DNA from: a virus
DNA: 24,518 nt
Virus record (IMG/VR): IMGVR_UViG_3300030104_003024
Coordinates: 1 to 24,518 of that record
Strand: one strand, 5' to 3'
Shown: one piece after another, positions 7,792 to 16,375 of the stretch
How positions within the stretch are numbered: the first letter of the stretch is position 1
Layout of the letters: each line of letters begins with the position of its first letter
Made by a program: the position numbers and the translations under genes
The notes under the pieces: model-generated
What the model was told of the DNA's origin: nothing
Seen by the model: only the letters and a program-made list of their open reading frames with translations
The model's database searches: none

Positions 7792-8613
7792 TCACTCGTC
7801 TCGGAAGACGCTCCCTGCGAGTTGGTGGACCTCGTCCCAAGACATGTTTGCAAGGTCAACCGTTGAAGGAACCTCGATGTTTGGGGAGGAATCGGACTTA
7901 GCAATAGGTGAACCAGATGCGCCAATGTTGTCAATGCGGTCGTTAAGAGCGTCAAGAGCCTTCATGACCTCACCGAGAGGACCGCGAGCATCGAACTCAG
8001 CAGCAGCAGCCTTCTGGACTTCAGCATGGCTTTCTTGCTGGAAGCGAGCCTCGAAGTGCTTCTCAAGGTCGCCCTTGTAAGCCTGCTCTGCGCGAGCAGC
8101 CTTGTAGACCTCGTATGCGGCTTCCAATTGGGAAGAATCCACAGCGTCAGCAGAGATGAAATCACTCTTCTCGACCTTAGCACCACCGCGAGTTAGACCA
8201 GCGCGGGAAAGAGCGTTAGTGGAGGGTGAGCCATTTTCTTGAGCGCGACCCTTTACCTGAGCAGCGAAGTAAGATGCACCGTCACCGATGGCTTCAGGAG
8301 TAGAACCAAGATTGTGCTTTGCTATATCATCGAAGTGAGCACGAGCACCTGCCGTGTCAACACCAGCGGACTTGAGGGTATGCTCCATCCAGTTGAGGTA
8401 TTCAGCAGTGATAACATCGGAGAACTCGGACTTTTCCTTGTCGTCCTTGTCGTCCTTGTCGTCCTTGTCTTCCTTCTCATCCTTGGATTCATCTTTCGAC
8501 TCCTTCTGAGCAGCAGCGAGTGCCGGTGGCAACTCTCCCTTCTCCATTGAGTCCAGTCGTCCTTCGAGGCGTTCGAGGACGCTACTCATTTGTTCCATTA
8601 CATCATCAGTCAT
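7792..8613 (-). CDS. Probable separate scaffold from an internal start
   Basis: Inside the protease gene, the ATG at 8613 (protease Met191) has AAGGTGAG four bases upstream. It falls exactly between the protease domain and the helical scaffold region, and would give a 273-residue protein starting MTDDVMEQMSSVLERLEGRL. The 17 bases GTGAGTAAAATGACTGA around it are identical to the start region of the separate gene at 19701. Nested scaffolds in frame with the protease are known from lambda-type heads (C and Nu3). Production of this shorter protein is inferred. Confidence 0.55.
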   Translation of the reverse strand: MTDDVMEQMSSVLERLEGRLDSMEKGELPPALAAAQKESKDESKDEKEDKDDKDDKDDKEKSEFSDVITAEYLNWMEHTLKSAGVDTAGARAHFDDIAKHNLGSTPEAIGDGASYFAAQVKGRAQENGSPSTNALSRAGLTRGGAKVEKSDFISADAVDSSQLEAAYEVYKAARAEQAYKGDLEKHFEARFQQESHAEVQKAAAAEFDARGPLGEVMKALDALNDRIDNIGASGSPIAKSDSSPNIEVPSTVDLANMSWDEVHQLAGSVFRDE

Positions 8614-9183
8614 TTTACTCACCTTGTTGTTATCCTTGTCTTCTTTTAGGATTCTAAATGTTGCTTCCGGGTTGATTCCCTTTTCGCAGATTGTTACTTC
8701 GTGAAGTTCGAGTTTCGAGATTTCTTGATAGGAGCCGTGTGTGTTATCGCTCTTGTTGACTCGCTTGAATGCTTGTCCTCCGATACTAAACCCACGTAGG
8801 TTTCCTTTTCGAACTTCCGCCGCTACCTCCCTTGCTTTTTCTATATCGTTTCTTAACTGGACTACAACAAACATTCCTGCGTCATCAACTTCGCTTTTCC
8901 ACATTCTCCCGTTGTTGTCTGTATAATTTGGAATTACTTCTCCTACTTGAATATTGGAATGTGCGAGTTGGACATTTCTAAACTTCGGGTCTGTCATGAA
9001 CTTCTTGAAGGCGTCCTTCAGAGCCGAGCGTGTAATCAAATCTCCCTGCTTGTCAACGAGTTCAACAGAGGCATATCCTGCGACGACGAGGTCAGACCCC
9101 GCCTTGAGGAGTTCAATGCCATGTTGTAGAGGTTGTCGAAGCACACTAATCCCAGCAAGGGGCCGTTCATCTATATGAACCAA
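7792..9183 (-). CDS. Prohead maturation protease fused to scaffold
   Basis: 463 residues. Residues 1-180 are an HK97-type prohead protease (peptidase U35-like): GYASVELVDKQGDLI, the His in QLAHSN (His75), the Ser in GFSIGG (Ser133), and LELHEVTIC near 158-166, the expected place for the third catalytic residue. It would cleave scaffold and itself during head maturation. Residues 191-463 are scaffold-like: a helix from MTDDVMEQM, a highly charged linker with repeated DDK units (about 225-251), Ala-rich helices, and the C-terminal MSWDEVHQLAG. The start is TTG at 9183, six bases after GGGGTGA, which also contains the stop of the preceding gene; no in-frame ATG lies nearby. Confidence 0.85.
   Translation of the reverse strand: MVHIDERPLAGISVLRQPLQHGIELLKAGSDLVVAGYASVELVDKQGDLITRSALKDAFKKFMTDPKFRNVQLAHSNIQVGEVIPNYTDNNGRMWKSEVDDAGMFVVVQLRNDIEKAREVAAEVRKGNLRGFSIGGQAFKRVNKSDNTHGSYQEISKLELHEVTICEKGINPEATFRILKEDKDNNKVSKMTDDVMEQMSSVLERLEGRLDSMEKGELPPALAAAQKESKDESKDEKEDKDDKDDKDDKEKSEFSDVITAEYLNWMEHTLKSAGVDTAGARAHFDDIAKHNLGSTPEAIGDGASYFAAQVKGRAQENGSPSTNALSRAGLTRGGAKVEKSDFISADAVDSSQLEAAYEVYKAARAEQAYKGDLEKHFEARFQQESHAEVQKAAAAEFDARGPLGEVMKALDALNDRIDNIGASGSPIAKSDSSPNIEVPSTVDLANMSWDEVHQLAGSVFRDE
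8440..8470 (-). repeat. 9-base tandem repeat encoding DDK units
   Basis: Consecutive copies of a 9-base unit (gtccttgtc on the plus strand) encode Asp-Asp-Lys repeats in the charged linker of the scaffold region. Such short repeats can change copy number by slippage without breaking the frame. Confidence 0.7.
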
Positions 9184-9189
9184 ACGCAG

Positions 9190-12100
9190 TCACCCCTGCG
9201 GTTCCTCAATCTCTGTTTCGTTGGACTGCTCTAAGATTTTGCGCTTTTTTCGGGCCGCTGGGTATTCCTCTTCAGGGTCTTCCGTTGGCCTCTCTAACAT
9301 GTCCCAATCAGGCTGTGTTTGCTCACCTTGAACCTCGGTTGGTCCACGAGGTGATTCAACACCGTCACCAAAAAGACCAACACCCTGAGCACTGGTTCGT
9401 CCAGTCATCTTTTCTTTACTGATTCGCTCAGTTAAGTCAGCAATTCGACTGAGCATGTCTGCCATCTTCTTCTGCTCTTCAGGCTTCAAGATGGTTTCAT
9501 CATCATCAGAATCAATGATTCCTGCTGACTCTTCCTCAGATGCTTCGCGGTCTTTTGGGTCAGTCATGCTCCTGACACGCTCTAACTTCTTGGAAATCAT
9601 GACACCTGCTACATCGTGCCAAATAGGACGAATGCTTTCAGCAAGTTGAATCGCATAGTCGGACTTCATCAGAGGAGAAAGCAGGGCTTGAGGCTCATGG
9701 ACCCAATATCCATTTCGAGTCATGGTCATCTTGTAGACCACATCATCAATACCATCAAAGGAAAGAGTCATCTTCTCATCAGCCATTTCGATGTCATAAT
9801 GCACAGGAATGATTGGATGTGACTTGGCAAGAAGGCTGAGAGATTCAAGGCTTGCTGGACTCTCTATACTACTACCCGCGCGTATAGTATTAGGGGTGAC
9901 ATCATAAATGAGGCGTCCTGAACGCTTCTTTTCCTTAACACCTGAAACCGAGACGCGAACAATATCTCCTTCTTCAAACGGTTTAGGACTCTTCACGGTC
10001 CCAACATCGAGGTATGTCTCCCCATCGAACTTCACCCCTCTGTTCCCAAGGTCATCCTCATCAACAGGCCCAGCACCAAGACGGTAGGTGAACGGACCTT
10101 TTCCGCGAACATCGAGAATTATGAGAGCGATGTCCTTGTTCCTCCTGAGCATAAACCACTTTGGATGTCTTCTCTCTCCCTTCATGTATGTGGATTTACC
10201 ATCACGGAGTAGAAGGCGGGGGTTTTCTTCGGACAATCTCTCCACGGCTGCTTCAAGACCTCCCTCATCAGTCACAACTGTATCATCGGGAGACGGAATG
10301 TGTGCGTTCTCATACGAATCAAACTGCCCACGAAGTAATTTCAACCGTTCAGGGGTGCTTAAATCACTGACATTTGTGCCATCATAGTCAAGAATATCGA
10401 AGATGTAAATGTGGTTTGGTCGCTTAATCGCGTCAACCACGAAATCCTTCTCTGTCAACTTTTTGAGATGCTTCTTTGTTCTACCCCGAATAGCAACATC
10501 ATCTGCGTTTGAATCATAAGCAGAAATATCATCCCCGTCACGAGTGATAATGATGCGCTGTCCTTCAGGATAAGCAGAAACAACCCAATCACCAGTAAAG
10601 CCACGGAACGAATCGAGATTTTTAACGGAGAAAAGACGGTGCATTGGGAGAAGAGGAGGCGGTCTTGCCTCATCTTCTTTGTAAAGTAAGTCAGGATTCA
10701 TCAGCGTCATCAGGTCTTCACTCCTCAAGATTATATCATCATTAGGCTGTTGACCCATCATGTTCGCACGAGAAATGTAATTCACAGTGCTGAGTGGTTG
10801 CCACTGTTGTTGACCCCATAAAGCAGCCTTTTCTTCACCATGTAGTTCCGCCATGATTCCGTGAGGGACACTGTGAAGCAACTCATCTTGGGTGTTGAAA
10901 CCAATGACTGGTTGACCATTTTCAATTTCCCAACCAACAGGTGAGCGACCCGGATAACCAAAATCCATGGCAGAGGTTGAACCCCACATATCCTGCACAG
11001 TGTGATGCTGCCCTGTTGTTGCTGGGCCAACGGGGAATGTGCCCCACCCTGCTTTTGTCACCGTTTTACTTGGATAGATTTGACCTTCCTCTTCCTCCCC
11101 GTGACTCACAATCAAATCATGAAGTGCTGAACGGATTCTATTTTTTGTAGCCTTGATGTTAGGATTTTTTGCGTTGCCTCTCTTTGCATTTCCATATACA
11201 CTCTCTTGTCTTTGTGACATTTCGACAGGCGTCAGTGGGATGTGAGTTAGATTGTTTATCTCACTCGCTTTCTGGTCACGGCGCATGATAGAAGGTATGA
11301 ATGAAAGAGGACGCTCGTAACGGTCCTTTAGTTCATTTGCCCTTTGTTTATCCTTCCCACGCTGTTGCTTTACAAAGTCAGTAAAAGCGTCTTGGTGGTT
11401 TTCAATTGAAGCATCGTGAAACGCCATGCTCCCCCTTGGAGTCAAAGGGACACCAGTGCTATGCACCGCAGAATTGGTCATGACTCTTACTGGACCAATA
11501 GTTCTTGCGTGGTCAAAAAGACGTTCTATCATGTCGTTGTGATACTCATCATTTGGAAGACCGAGATTTTGAAGAACAGTAATTGGGTTGCTCTCAGGAA
11601 GAACTTCAACACCAAATCGTTTTACGATATTCCCCACTCTTGCATGTGGGTCAATCATATCACCTTCAGAAGAGAAAATCTCACTCGCACTTTTTTGTTC
11701 GACTTCTTTCCCACCATATGAGTAAGTGAAAATACCATCTTGTGGGTCTGCCATTCTCAAAACTCGCCCAGCGTCTGCTAAGGCCCTTGCTGAAATACTC
11801 CAGAAACCAGTAGGGTTTTGTTCAGGGTCAGGCATCTTATCAGAAGGAACCGTGGCAAGTAATCGCTTTGCCATTTCAATGTGTGCAGCATTATCAGCAG
11901 CATCTTTATTATCTATATGCTTAAACTCTCTAAGTCGTTGTTTGTTAGTATACACATCACCGTATTGCTCAGAATGCTCATATTCTCGTAGGCTTTGCTC
12001 AATGGATTGGATTTCCTCGTGTCGTTCATCCATTATTTCAATGAGTTTGGGGTTTACCTCCCCTTGCTCTTTCATTTCTTCCAGTTTTCTCTCGTCTTCC

Positions 12101-15000
12101 TCTTGTAAAAGCATTAAACTCTCTATGTCACCTATTTTTGTTTCATAATCAAAGTCACCGGATAAATCTCTTGAGATTATACCTTGAAGACGGCCCGTAG
12201 AACTATCCGATTCTTCGGTGCCGGGGACATACAAAAAATCTTCTAAGTCGCCCCCTCCCCCTTTAAGACGCCCCATAGAACCCTTCCATTCCTTTGCATC
12301 TCTGACTTTATGGCTAAACGGATGCCGTCCTGTGTTCAGCATATTTACTGAAAGTATACCCTTTTCTTGAGGGTCATGAGGTGGCCTCATTCTACCAAGT
12401 TTTGTTGCATGTCTATGAGCGTGTCTTGACCTTCTTTTAGAATGACCAAACGGGTCAGTAGATGATTGATATGTATGAAGAGAATCACCAAGAGGACCAG
12501 ATATTACATTCCTATATTCATTGGCTTTACCCCCGAACTTTTCCTTTATTTTACCCTTGCTCATTGTCCTAATGATATTTGTATAGGGAGCAGCAAAGGA
12601 TGTGACACCATTACTAAACGTATTTTTTCTTGTTCTTCCTTTCGCAGAGGCTTTTCCATCCCTGAAACCATGCGGTCTACTCGCATCTTTAGCACTTAAC
12701 ACTCCAGCCGGGTCAACATCGAGAGGCGCTCTCTTATCGTGAAACATAGGACTCAAGAAACCAGTAAGACCTGTGTGGTTTTCATTTGCTGTGAAAAAAG
12801 CATCATCGAAATCTTCATTCCCGATATGAGAAAATCCATCCTCGTCTTTCGGGTGATGACCATGCAAAAAATGAAGAAATGCAGAAGGTGACCTACCAAA
12901 CCCACCGCTCTCATGAAACGGGTCAGAAAAAAATGATGCTAATCCCTTGAGTGTTTTTCCATCATCAGTCACGTATAACCCACGCTCATTTTCAGGAACA
13001 TCTGTTGCTCTATACCCGTCATGACCACGTAAATGCCTCTGTGCAGAGTTCCTTACTCTCTTGTGGTCACGAGAACGGTCAGCCAGTGAAAGAGCACGTT
13101 GGCGAACATTATTGAAATCCTCTGCGCTCATAAGAGGAGTATCAGGATGGTGGTCTTTTTTGGCCTCAAAGGGATTTAGATTTTTATCCAAACCAACAAG
13201 TTCGAGTAACTGTTTTTCATTAATCTCGTTTTCACCTCCCATTTGAGATTCTTCTAATTCCTTGTAATATGCTTCTTTGTATGAGATGTCTTCATCCTCT
13301 GCACGCTGCCTTGCGTTTGCTGCGGTTTTGTTGTTAATTCTCGGAATATACTTCAACTCATCTAAAGTGAGAGGTTCATACTCATCCTCGTCTTCATCAA
13401 ACTCATCTGCATATGTTTCTTGCATTTTTTCACTGAGTGGTTTGTGTAACTTTCTATTGAGTTCACCGAGAATAAAATCATGCATAGTTCCTCCAGTGGG
13501 ATGGTTAGTTTTCTTCAACGCCTCGTAAAAAGCAGCACCGTCAAGTGCTTCTGTCGCTTTGGGAACATCCGTTTCACTTTCATAGTGAGCATTTACATTC
13601 CCACCATGTGTATTTTGACCACGGTGAAACCATTCATATTCAGAATTAACGCGTTGCTTAAGGTCACGAGCAATCCGACCAGCAGATGTATAAGTCCCAT
13701 CACCGAGAGAAATCATCTGATTATCTGGATGTTTAGTATCCTTTTCATAGAGATGCTTAGCGACCATATAACGCTGCGCTGGTGTCATGAACTCTAAACC
13801 ATGTCTAAAGCCGTTGTATGACATTTTCTTAGGAAAATGTATAGGTTCAGGTGCATCACGAGGGACATCCTCCCCTCTCATAAAAGCCATCTCTCTTTCA
13901 ATCCGCTCTTCATCAGTTTCACCAATGTAAGGCTCAGGGTGAATCTCATCAGAAAACCAATCTTTTGCACGAGATTCAAAATGCTGTTTTCTTAACTCAA
14001 AATCCTGCTTTGCATCATCTTCAGGAAACATCTCTGATACTTTTGTTGCAGCATTAGGATTTTCAGCCTTCCAACGCTCAAAATCAGTCATGTATATACT
14101 GTGAGGTGAAATGTCATGATGGCGACCAGCAAAAGGTTGACGAGATTCATTTGTCTTTTCTTGCGCTAATTCTTCAATGGCTTGCTGACCAAAAAATGCT
14201 CGCTTCATTTTTTCAAACTCTTTCTTTTTCGCCTTTTTTTCTTCATCAGTTGAATCAGGCATTTCTTCAATATCATAAAACAATGTCTCTTTTGCTAAAT
14301 CATCAGTGTTCTCATAGATTTCGTTAATCCTCTGTTGAATCTTTTTTTCTGACGTTCCCTCAACTGTTCCTGAGACAAAGGGATTTTCCTGACTGATGTC
14401 ATGTTTGTCTTGCGCCTTTTCGATTTCAGCGTGGATTTCGCTATTGCTTTGAGCACCGGGTTCTGAAGGGAGATAAAAACGTCTTAATGTTTCAATCCAA
14501 CGGGGTTCACCAGTAATAGTATTAACACGCTTATGTGGATGAACAACTGGACTGAACGGGTGTATGTTGTGATAATGGTCGTAACCAGCCTCTCCTACAA
14601 CATCAATATCCTCTGTAAAAATCTGCTCAAGAGGACGCTCAATAACTCGGTCAAACCAGTGATGCTCGCCATCATGCATCATCTCTGATACTCTTGTAAG
14701 GTGTTCATTTAACAACTGCACTTCAGAAAGTTCTGCGTCACTTCGCTTTTGTTTTCCTTTCTTTTGATGGCGTCGGCTTAATGGTTTAAATTGTCTTTGC
14801 TCCGATGGAATCTCTTCTTTCAGAATAGAGATAGTCAAGTGGTCTTCCCACGATTTGACAAAATCATCACCCTGACGGGAGACATTTAGGACCGAAAAGT
14901 AATGGTCAGCAACGGCGTTATGATAATCAATGCCGTCAACTACAGCCTTGAGAAGATTACCTCGTGTCCTTAGATAGACATCGAAAGCATCTTCTCGCAC
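9190..15000 (-). CDS. Giant head-cluster protein with degenerate DNA-ligase-like domain
   Basis: 1936 residues, GTG start six bases after GGTGA. Residues 1 to about 1400 match nothing I recognise: charged, mainly helical, with an acidic stretch near 533 (DEFDEDEDEYE), a His/Arg-rich stretch near 853 (HSKRRSRHAHRHATKLGR) and a coiled coil around 953-1015. Residues about 1455-1710 resemble the nucleotidyltransferase and OB-fold domains of ATP-dependent DNA ligases: motif I position YPEGQR (1477-1482), motif IIIa FDILDYDG (from 1534), a motif IV-V region RDGKSTYMKGERRHPKW (1599-1615) and an OB-like DVGTVKSPKPFEEGDIVRVS. The catalytic Lys of motif I is Tyr1477, and motif IV-V lysines are Arg or Met, so ligation is unlikely. 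The C-terminus is charged and disordered. Location between scaffold-type genes suggests an internal or ejected head protein; that is inference. Confidence 0.75.
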   Translation of the reverse strand: MREDAFDVYLRTRGNLLKAVVDGIDYHNAVADHYFSVLNVSRQGDDFVKSWEDHLTISILKEEIPSEQRQFKPLSRRHQKKGKQKRSDAELSEVQLLNEHLTRVSEMMHDGEHHWFDRVIERPLEQIFTEDIDVVGEAGYDHYHNIHPFSPVVHPHKRVNTITGEPRWIETLRRFYLPSEPGAQSNSEIHAEIEKAQDKHDISQENPFVSGTVEGTSEKKIQQRINEIYENTDDLAKETLFYDIEEMPDSTDEEKKAKKKEFEKMKRAFFGQQAIEELAQEKTNESRQPFAGRHHDISPHSIYMTDFERWKAENPNAATKVSEMFPEDDAKQDFELRKQHFESRAKDWFSDEIHPEPYIGETDEERIEREMAFMRGEDVPRDAPEPIHFPKKMSYNGFRHGLEFMTPAQRYMVAKHLYEKDTKHPDNQMISLGDGTYTSAGRIARDLKQRVNSEYEWFHRGQNTHGGNVNAHYESETDVPKATEALDGAAFYEALKKTNHPTGGTMHDFILGELNRKLHKPLSEKMQETYADEFDEDEDEYEPLTLDELKYIPRINNKTAANARQRAEDEDISYKEAYYKELEESQMGGENEINEKQLLELVGLDKNLNPFEAKKDHHPDTPLMSAEDFNNVRQRALSLADRSRDHKRVRNSAQRHLRGHDGYRATDVPENERGLYVTDDGKTLKGLASFFSDPFHESGGFGRSPSAFLHFLHGHHPKDEDGFSHIGNEDFDDAFFTANENHTGLTGFLSPMFHDKRAPLDVDPAGVLSAKDASRPHGFRDGKASAKGRTRKNTFSNGVTSFAAPYTNIIRTMSKGKIKEKFGGKANEYRNVISGPLGDSLHTYQSSTDPFGHSKRRSRHAHRHATKLGRMRPPHDPQEKGILSVNMLNTGRHPFSHKVRDAKEWKGSMGRLKGGGGDLEDFLYVPGTEESDSSTGRLQGIISRDLSGDFDYETKIGDIESLMLLQEEDERKLEEMKEQGEVNPKLIEIMDERHEEIQSIEQSLREYEHSEQYGDVYTNKQRLREFKHIDNKDAADNAAHIEMAKRLLATVPSDKMPDPEQNPTGFWSISARALADAGRVLRMADPQDGIFTYSYGGKEVEQKSASEIFSSEGDMIDPHARVGNIVKRFGVEVLPESNPITVLQNLGLPNDEYHNDMIERLFDHARTIGPVRVMTNSAVHSTGVPLTPRGSMAFHDASIENHQDAFTDFVKQQRGKDKQRANELKDRYERPLSFIPSIMRRDQKASEINNLTHIPLTPVEMSQRQESVYGNAKRGNAKNPNIKATKNRIRSALHDLIVSHGEEEEGQIYPSKTVTKAGWGTFPVGPATTGQHHTVQDMWGSTSAMDFGYPGRSPVGWEIENGQPVIGFNTQDELLHSVPHGIMAELHGEEKAALWGQQQWQPLSTVNYISRANMMGQQPNDDIILRSEDLMTLMNPDLLYKEDEARPPPLLPMHRLFSVKNLDSFRGFTGDWVVSAYPEGQRIIITRDGDDISAYDSNADDVAIRGRTKKHLKKLTEKDFVVDAIKRPNHIYIFDILDYDGTNVSDLSTPERLKLLRGQFDSYENAHIPSPDDTVVTDEGGLEAAVERLSEENPRLLLRDGKSTYMKGERRHPKWFMLRRNKDIALIILDVRGKGPFTYRLGAGPVDEDDLGNRGVKFDGETYLDVGTVKSPKPFEEGDIVRVSVSGVKEKKRSGRLIYDVTPNTIRAGSSIESPASLESLSLLAKSHPIIPVHYDIEMADEKMTLSFDGIDDVVYKMTMTRNGYWVHEPQALLSPLMKSDYAIQLAESIRPIWHDVAGVMISKKLERVRSMTDPKDREASEEESAGIIDSDDDETILKPEEQKKMADMLSRIADLTERISKEKMTGRTSAQGVGLFGDGVESPRGPTEVQGEQTQPDWDMLERPTEDPEEEYPAARKKRKILEQSNETEIEEPQG

Positions 15001-15006
15001 ACTTCT

Positions 15007-15684
15007 TCACCCCAGCATGCTACGCATCTTACTGAGGATTCCGTCTACAACTTGTCGGTCGGCGCCGCCACCGTCGTGAGGATTCAACTGACCAGACAAC
15101 TTGTCCATAGAAACTGATTCAGATGTTGCGCCTTTGTTAGCAACATCTTCTCCACCGTATAGATACTGATTGGTTGTGTAGTAAGCACTGCGTGTCTGTC
15201 CACCGCTCTCAGCCATGAACATGACTCCGCTGGGGTTAGAGTCAAAAGATGTTTCAAAACCCGGTTGGGTTCCTGCTTCGGACTTCTCTACATCCATCTT
15301 TCCACCGCATCCCATTTTCATGCATCCCATCTTGTTCTTCTCTTCGCCACATTCAGGGCATATTTTGTTACCCTTATCTACGTCCATTTTACCACCGCAT
15401 CCCATTTTCATGCAACCCATCTTGTATCCCATCTTATCCATTTTCTCACCACAAGTTGGACACTTTTCATCACACTTGCAGTCATGACCCTTTCCTTCAC
15501 ATTCAGGGCAATCTTTTGCTTTTGCCTTCTCATCTTTAGCACCTTTACCATCAGCGGCAAAAGCAGGAACTTTCTTCCCTTCATGTTCTACCATGTCTAA
15601 TTTCTCAGCCTTTTCAAAAAGACGTTGAGCCTTGTGAAGAAGAGTCATTGCATCTCTACTAACTGGGGACGGAATTGGACGCAT
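15007..15684 (-). CDS. Cys-rich protein with duplicated metal-binding-like repeat
   Basis: 225 residues. The N-terminal 35 residues form a helix (DAMTLLHKAQRLFEKAEKLD). Residues 59-126 contain twelve Cys: CPEC, CKC, CPTC and CPEC pairs plus two copies of MGCMKMGCGGKMDV at 89-102 and 119-132. This looks like zinc-ribbon or DnaJ-like metal binding; the Met-rich repeats could also bind soft metals. The C-terminal 90 residues are low in charge, with SAYYTTNQYLYGGED, and end in VDGILSKMRSMLG. GAGGTG lies nine bases before the ATG, in the preceding gene's end. Function unknown; it sits in the head cluster. Confidence 0.7.
   Translation of the reverse strand: MRPIPSPVSRDAMTLLHKAQRLFEKAEKLDMVEHEGKKVPAFAADGKGAKDEKAKAKDCPECEGKGHDCKCDEKCPTCGEKMDKMGYKMGCMKMGCGGKMDVDKGNKICPECGEEKNKMGCMKMGCGGKMDVEKSEAGTQPGFETSFDSNPSGVMFMAESGGQTRSAYYTTNQYLYGGEDVANKGATSESVSMDKLSGQLNPHDGGGADRQVVDGILSKMRSMLG
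15288..15425 (-). repeat. Two 48-base direct repeats in the Cys-rich gene
   Basis: 15288-15335 and 15378-15425 match at about 44 of 48 positions by eye and are offset by exactly 90 bases (30 codons). They encode the two MGCMKMGCGGKMDV copies and reflect an in-frame duplication. Confidence 0.85.
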
Positions 15685-15687
15685 TTC

Positions 15688-16020
15688 TCAAACCACCTCT
15701 GTGCTCTTGGCTTGGTCAGCCATCTCATGTATCTCATCCCAACTCATGAGATGAATTTCTTCATTTGTGAATGAATCATTCGCCTTGAGGAGAACTCCTT
15801 CATCAGAGCGGAAAGCATCTGTTTCAACATCCTCACTCAAAGGAGTCATGGTAGCGACAAAACCCGCCTTACGAAGAAGGGATGTTGGGTTATTGATAAT
15901 ACGTTGAAGACGGTCATTTTCTGCCTTGAGTATACCAAGGTCGTGGTCCATGGTTTCCATCTTAGAGATAAGCGTAGACATGAGTCGCTCTGTCGCACTC
16001 TCAGGTGCGTCATCGGACAT
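15688..16020 (-). CDS. Coiled-coil head protein with MSWDE C-terminal motif
   Basis: 110 residues. Residues 8-43 form a likely coiled coil (ATERLMSTLISKMETMDHDL, then GILKAENDRLQRII). The C-terminal part carries MSWDEIHEMA at 92-101, nearly the same as MSWDEVHQLA at 447-456 of the protease-scaffold protein. This suggests that both engage a common head partner, for example the capsid protein or the protease. The ATG is preceded by GAGTGAT, four bases after the preceding stop. A scaffold-like or accessory head role is inferred; no family recognised. Confidence 0.65.
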   Translation of the reverse strand: MSDDAPESATERLMSTLISKMETMDHDLGILKAENDRLQRIINNPTSLLRKAGFVATMTPLSEDVETDAFRSDEGVLLKANDSFTNEEIHLMSWDEIHEMADQAKSTEVV

Positions 16021-16024
16021 CTAA

Positions 16025-16375
16025 TCACTCTCCGCCGGGAGTAAAGTGACCAAAGGTTCCACGATGGACTCGCATCGGGCCACCAGTGCGTGCTGCAAGA
16101 ATCATACCGGGTAGAACAGCGTCACGCTGAGAGGAGTCGAACTTCTCTCCAGTTGTGTTCATCTTCATGATTGGAGTAGAGATTTGAGTATCTTCACTCT
16201 TTTCTGCCTTCGTGATTTCCATATGAATGTCTTCAGAAAGATAACCAGCGAACTTTCTAATCTCATTCAAGTGGTCTTGAGCAGCCATTGCGTCACCTGT
16301 TTCGAGTGCCTTATTGAAAGCGTCAGCGTGAATGCCTAACTTGCGTGCCATAGGGTGCATTTTCTTGAGGTCCAT
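16025..16375 (-). CDS. Small head-cluster protein, function unknown
   Basis: 116 residues. The first 55 are helical (AFNKALETGDAMAAQDHLNE, then IRKFAGYLSEDIHMEI); the C-terminal part is extended with Gly/Pro (PGMILAARTGGPMRVHRGTF). No family recognised. It follows the portal gene after 41 bases, one of the larger gaps in the window, and is followed at 4 bases by the coiled-coil protein gene. GGGA lies five bases before the ATG. Confidence 0.6.
   Translation of the reverse strand: MDLKKMHPMARKLGIHADAFNKALETGDAMAAQDHLNEIRKFAGYLSEDIHMEITKAEKSEDTQISTPIMKMNTTGEKFDSSQRDAVLPGMILAARTGGPMRVHRGTFGHFTPGGE

Noticed and set aside
7577-8080. 167-codon plus-strand open frame
   Set aside because: It is antisense to the capsid and scaffold genes and crosses their junction; no recognisable domain.
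9863-9893. Imperfect inverted repeat around actatac...gtatagt
   Set aside because: The stem is only about six bases, in the middle of the giant gene, and could occur by chance.
9870-10640. Active ATP-dependent DNA ligase
   Set aside because: The adenylated lysine of motif I and the lysines of motifs IV and V are missing, so I call the domain ligase-like only.
15285-15425. CRISPR-like repeats
   Set aside because: There are only two copies, they are in frame and coding, and the intervening segment encodes part of the same protein.
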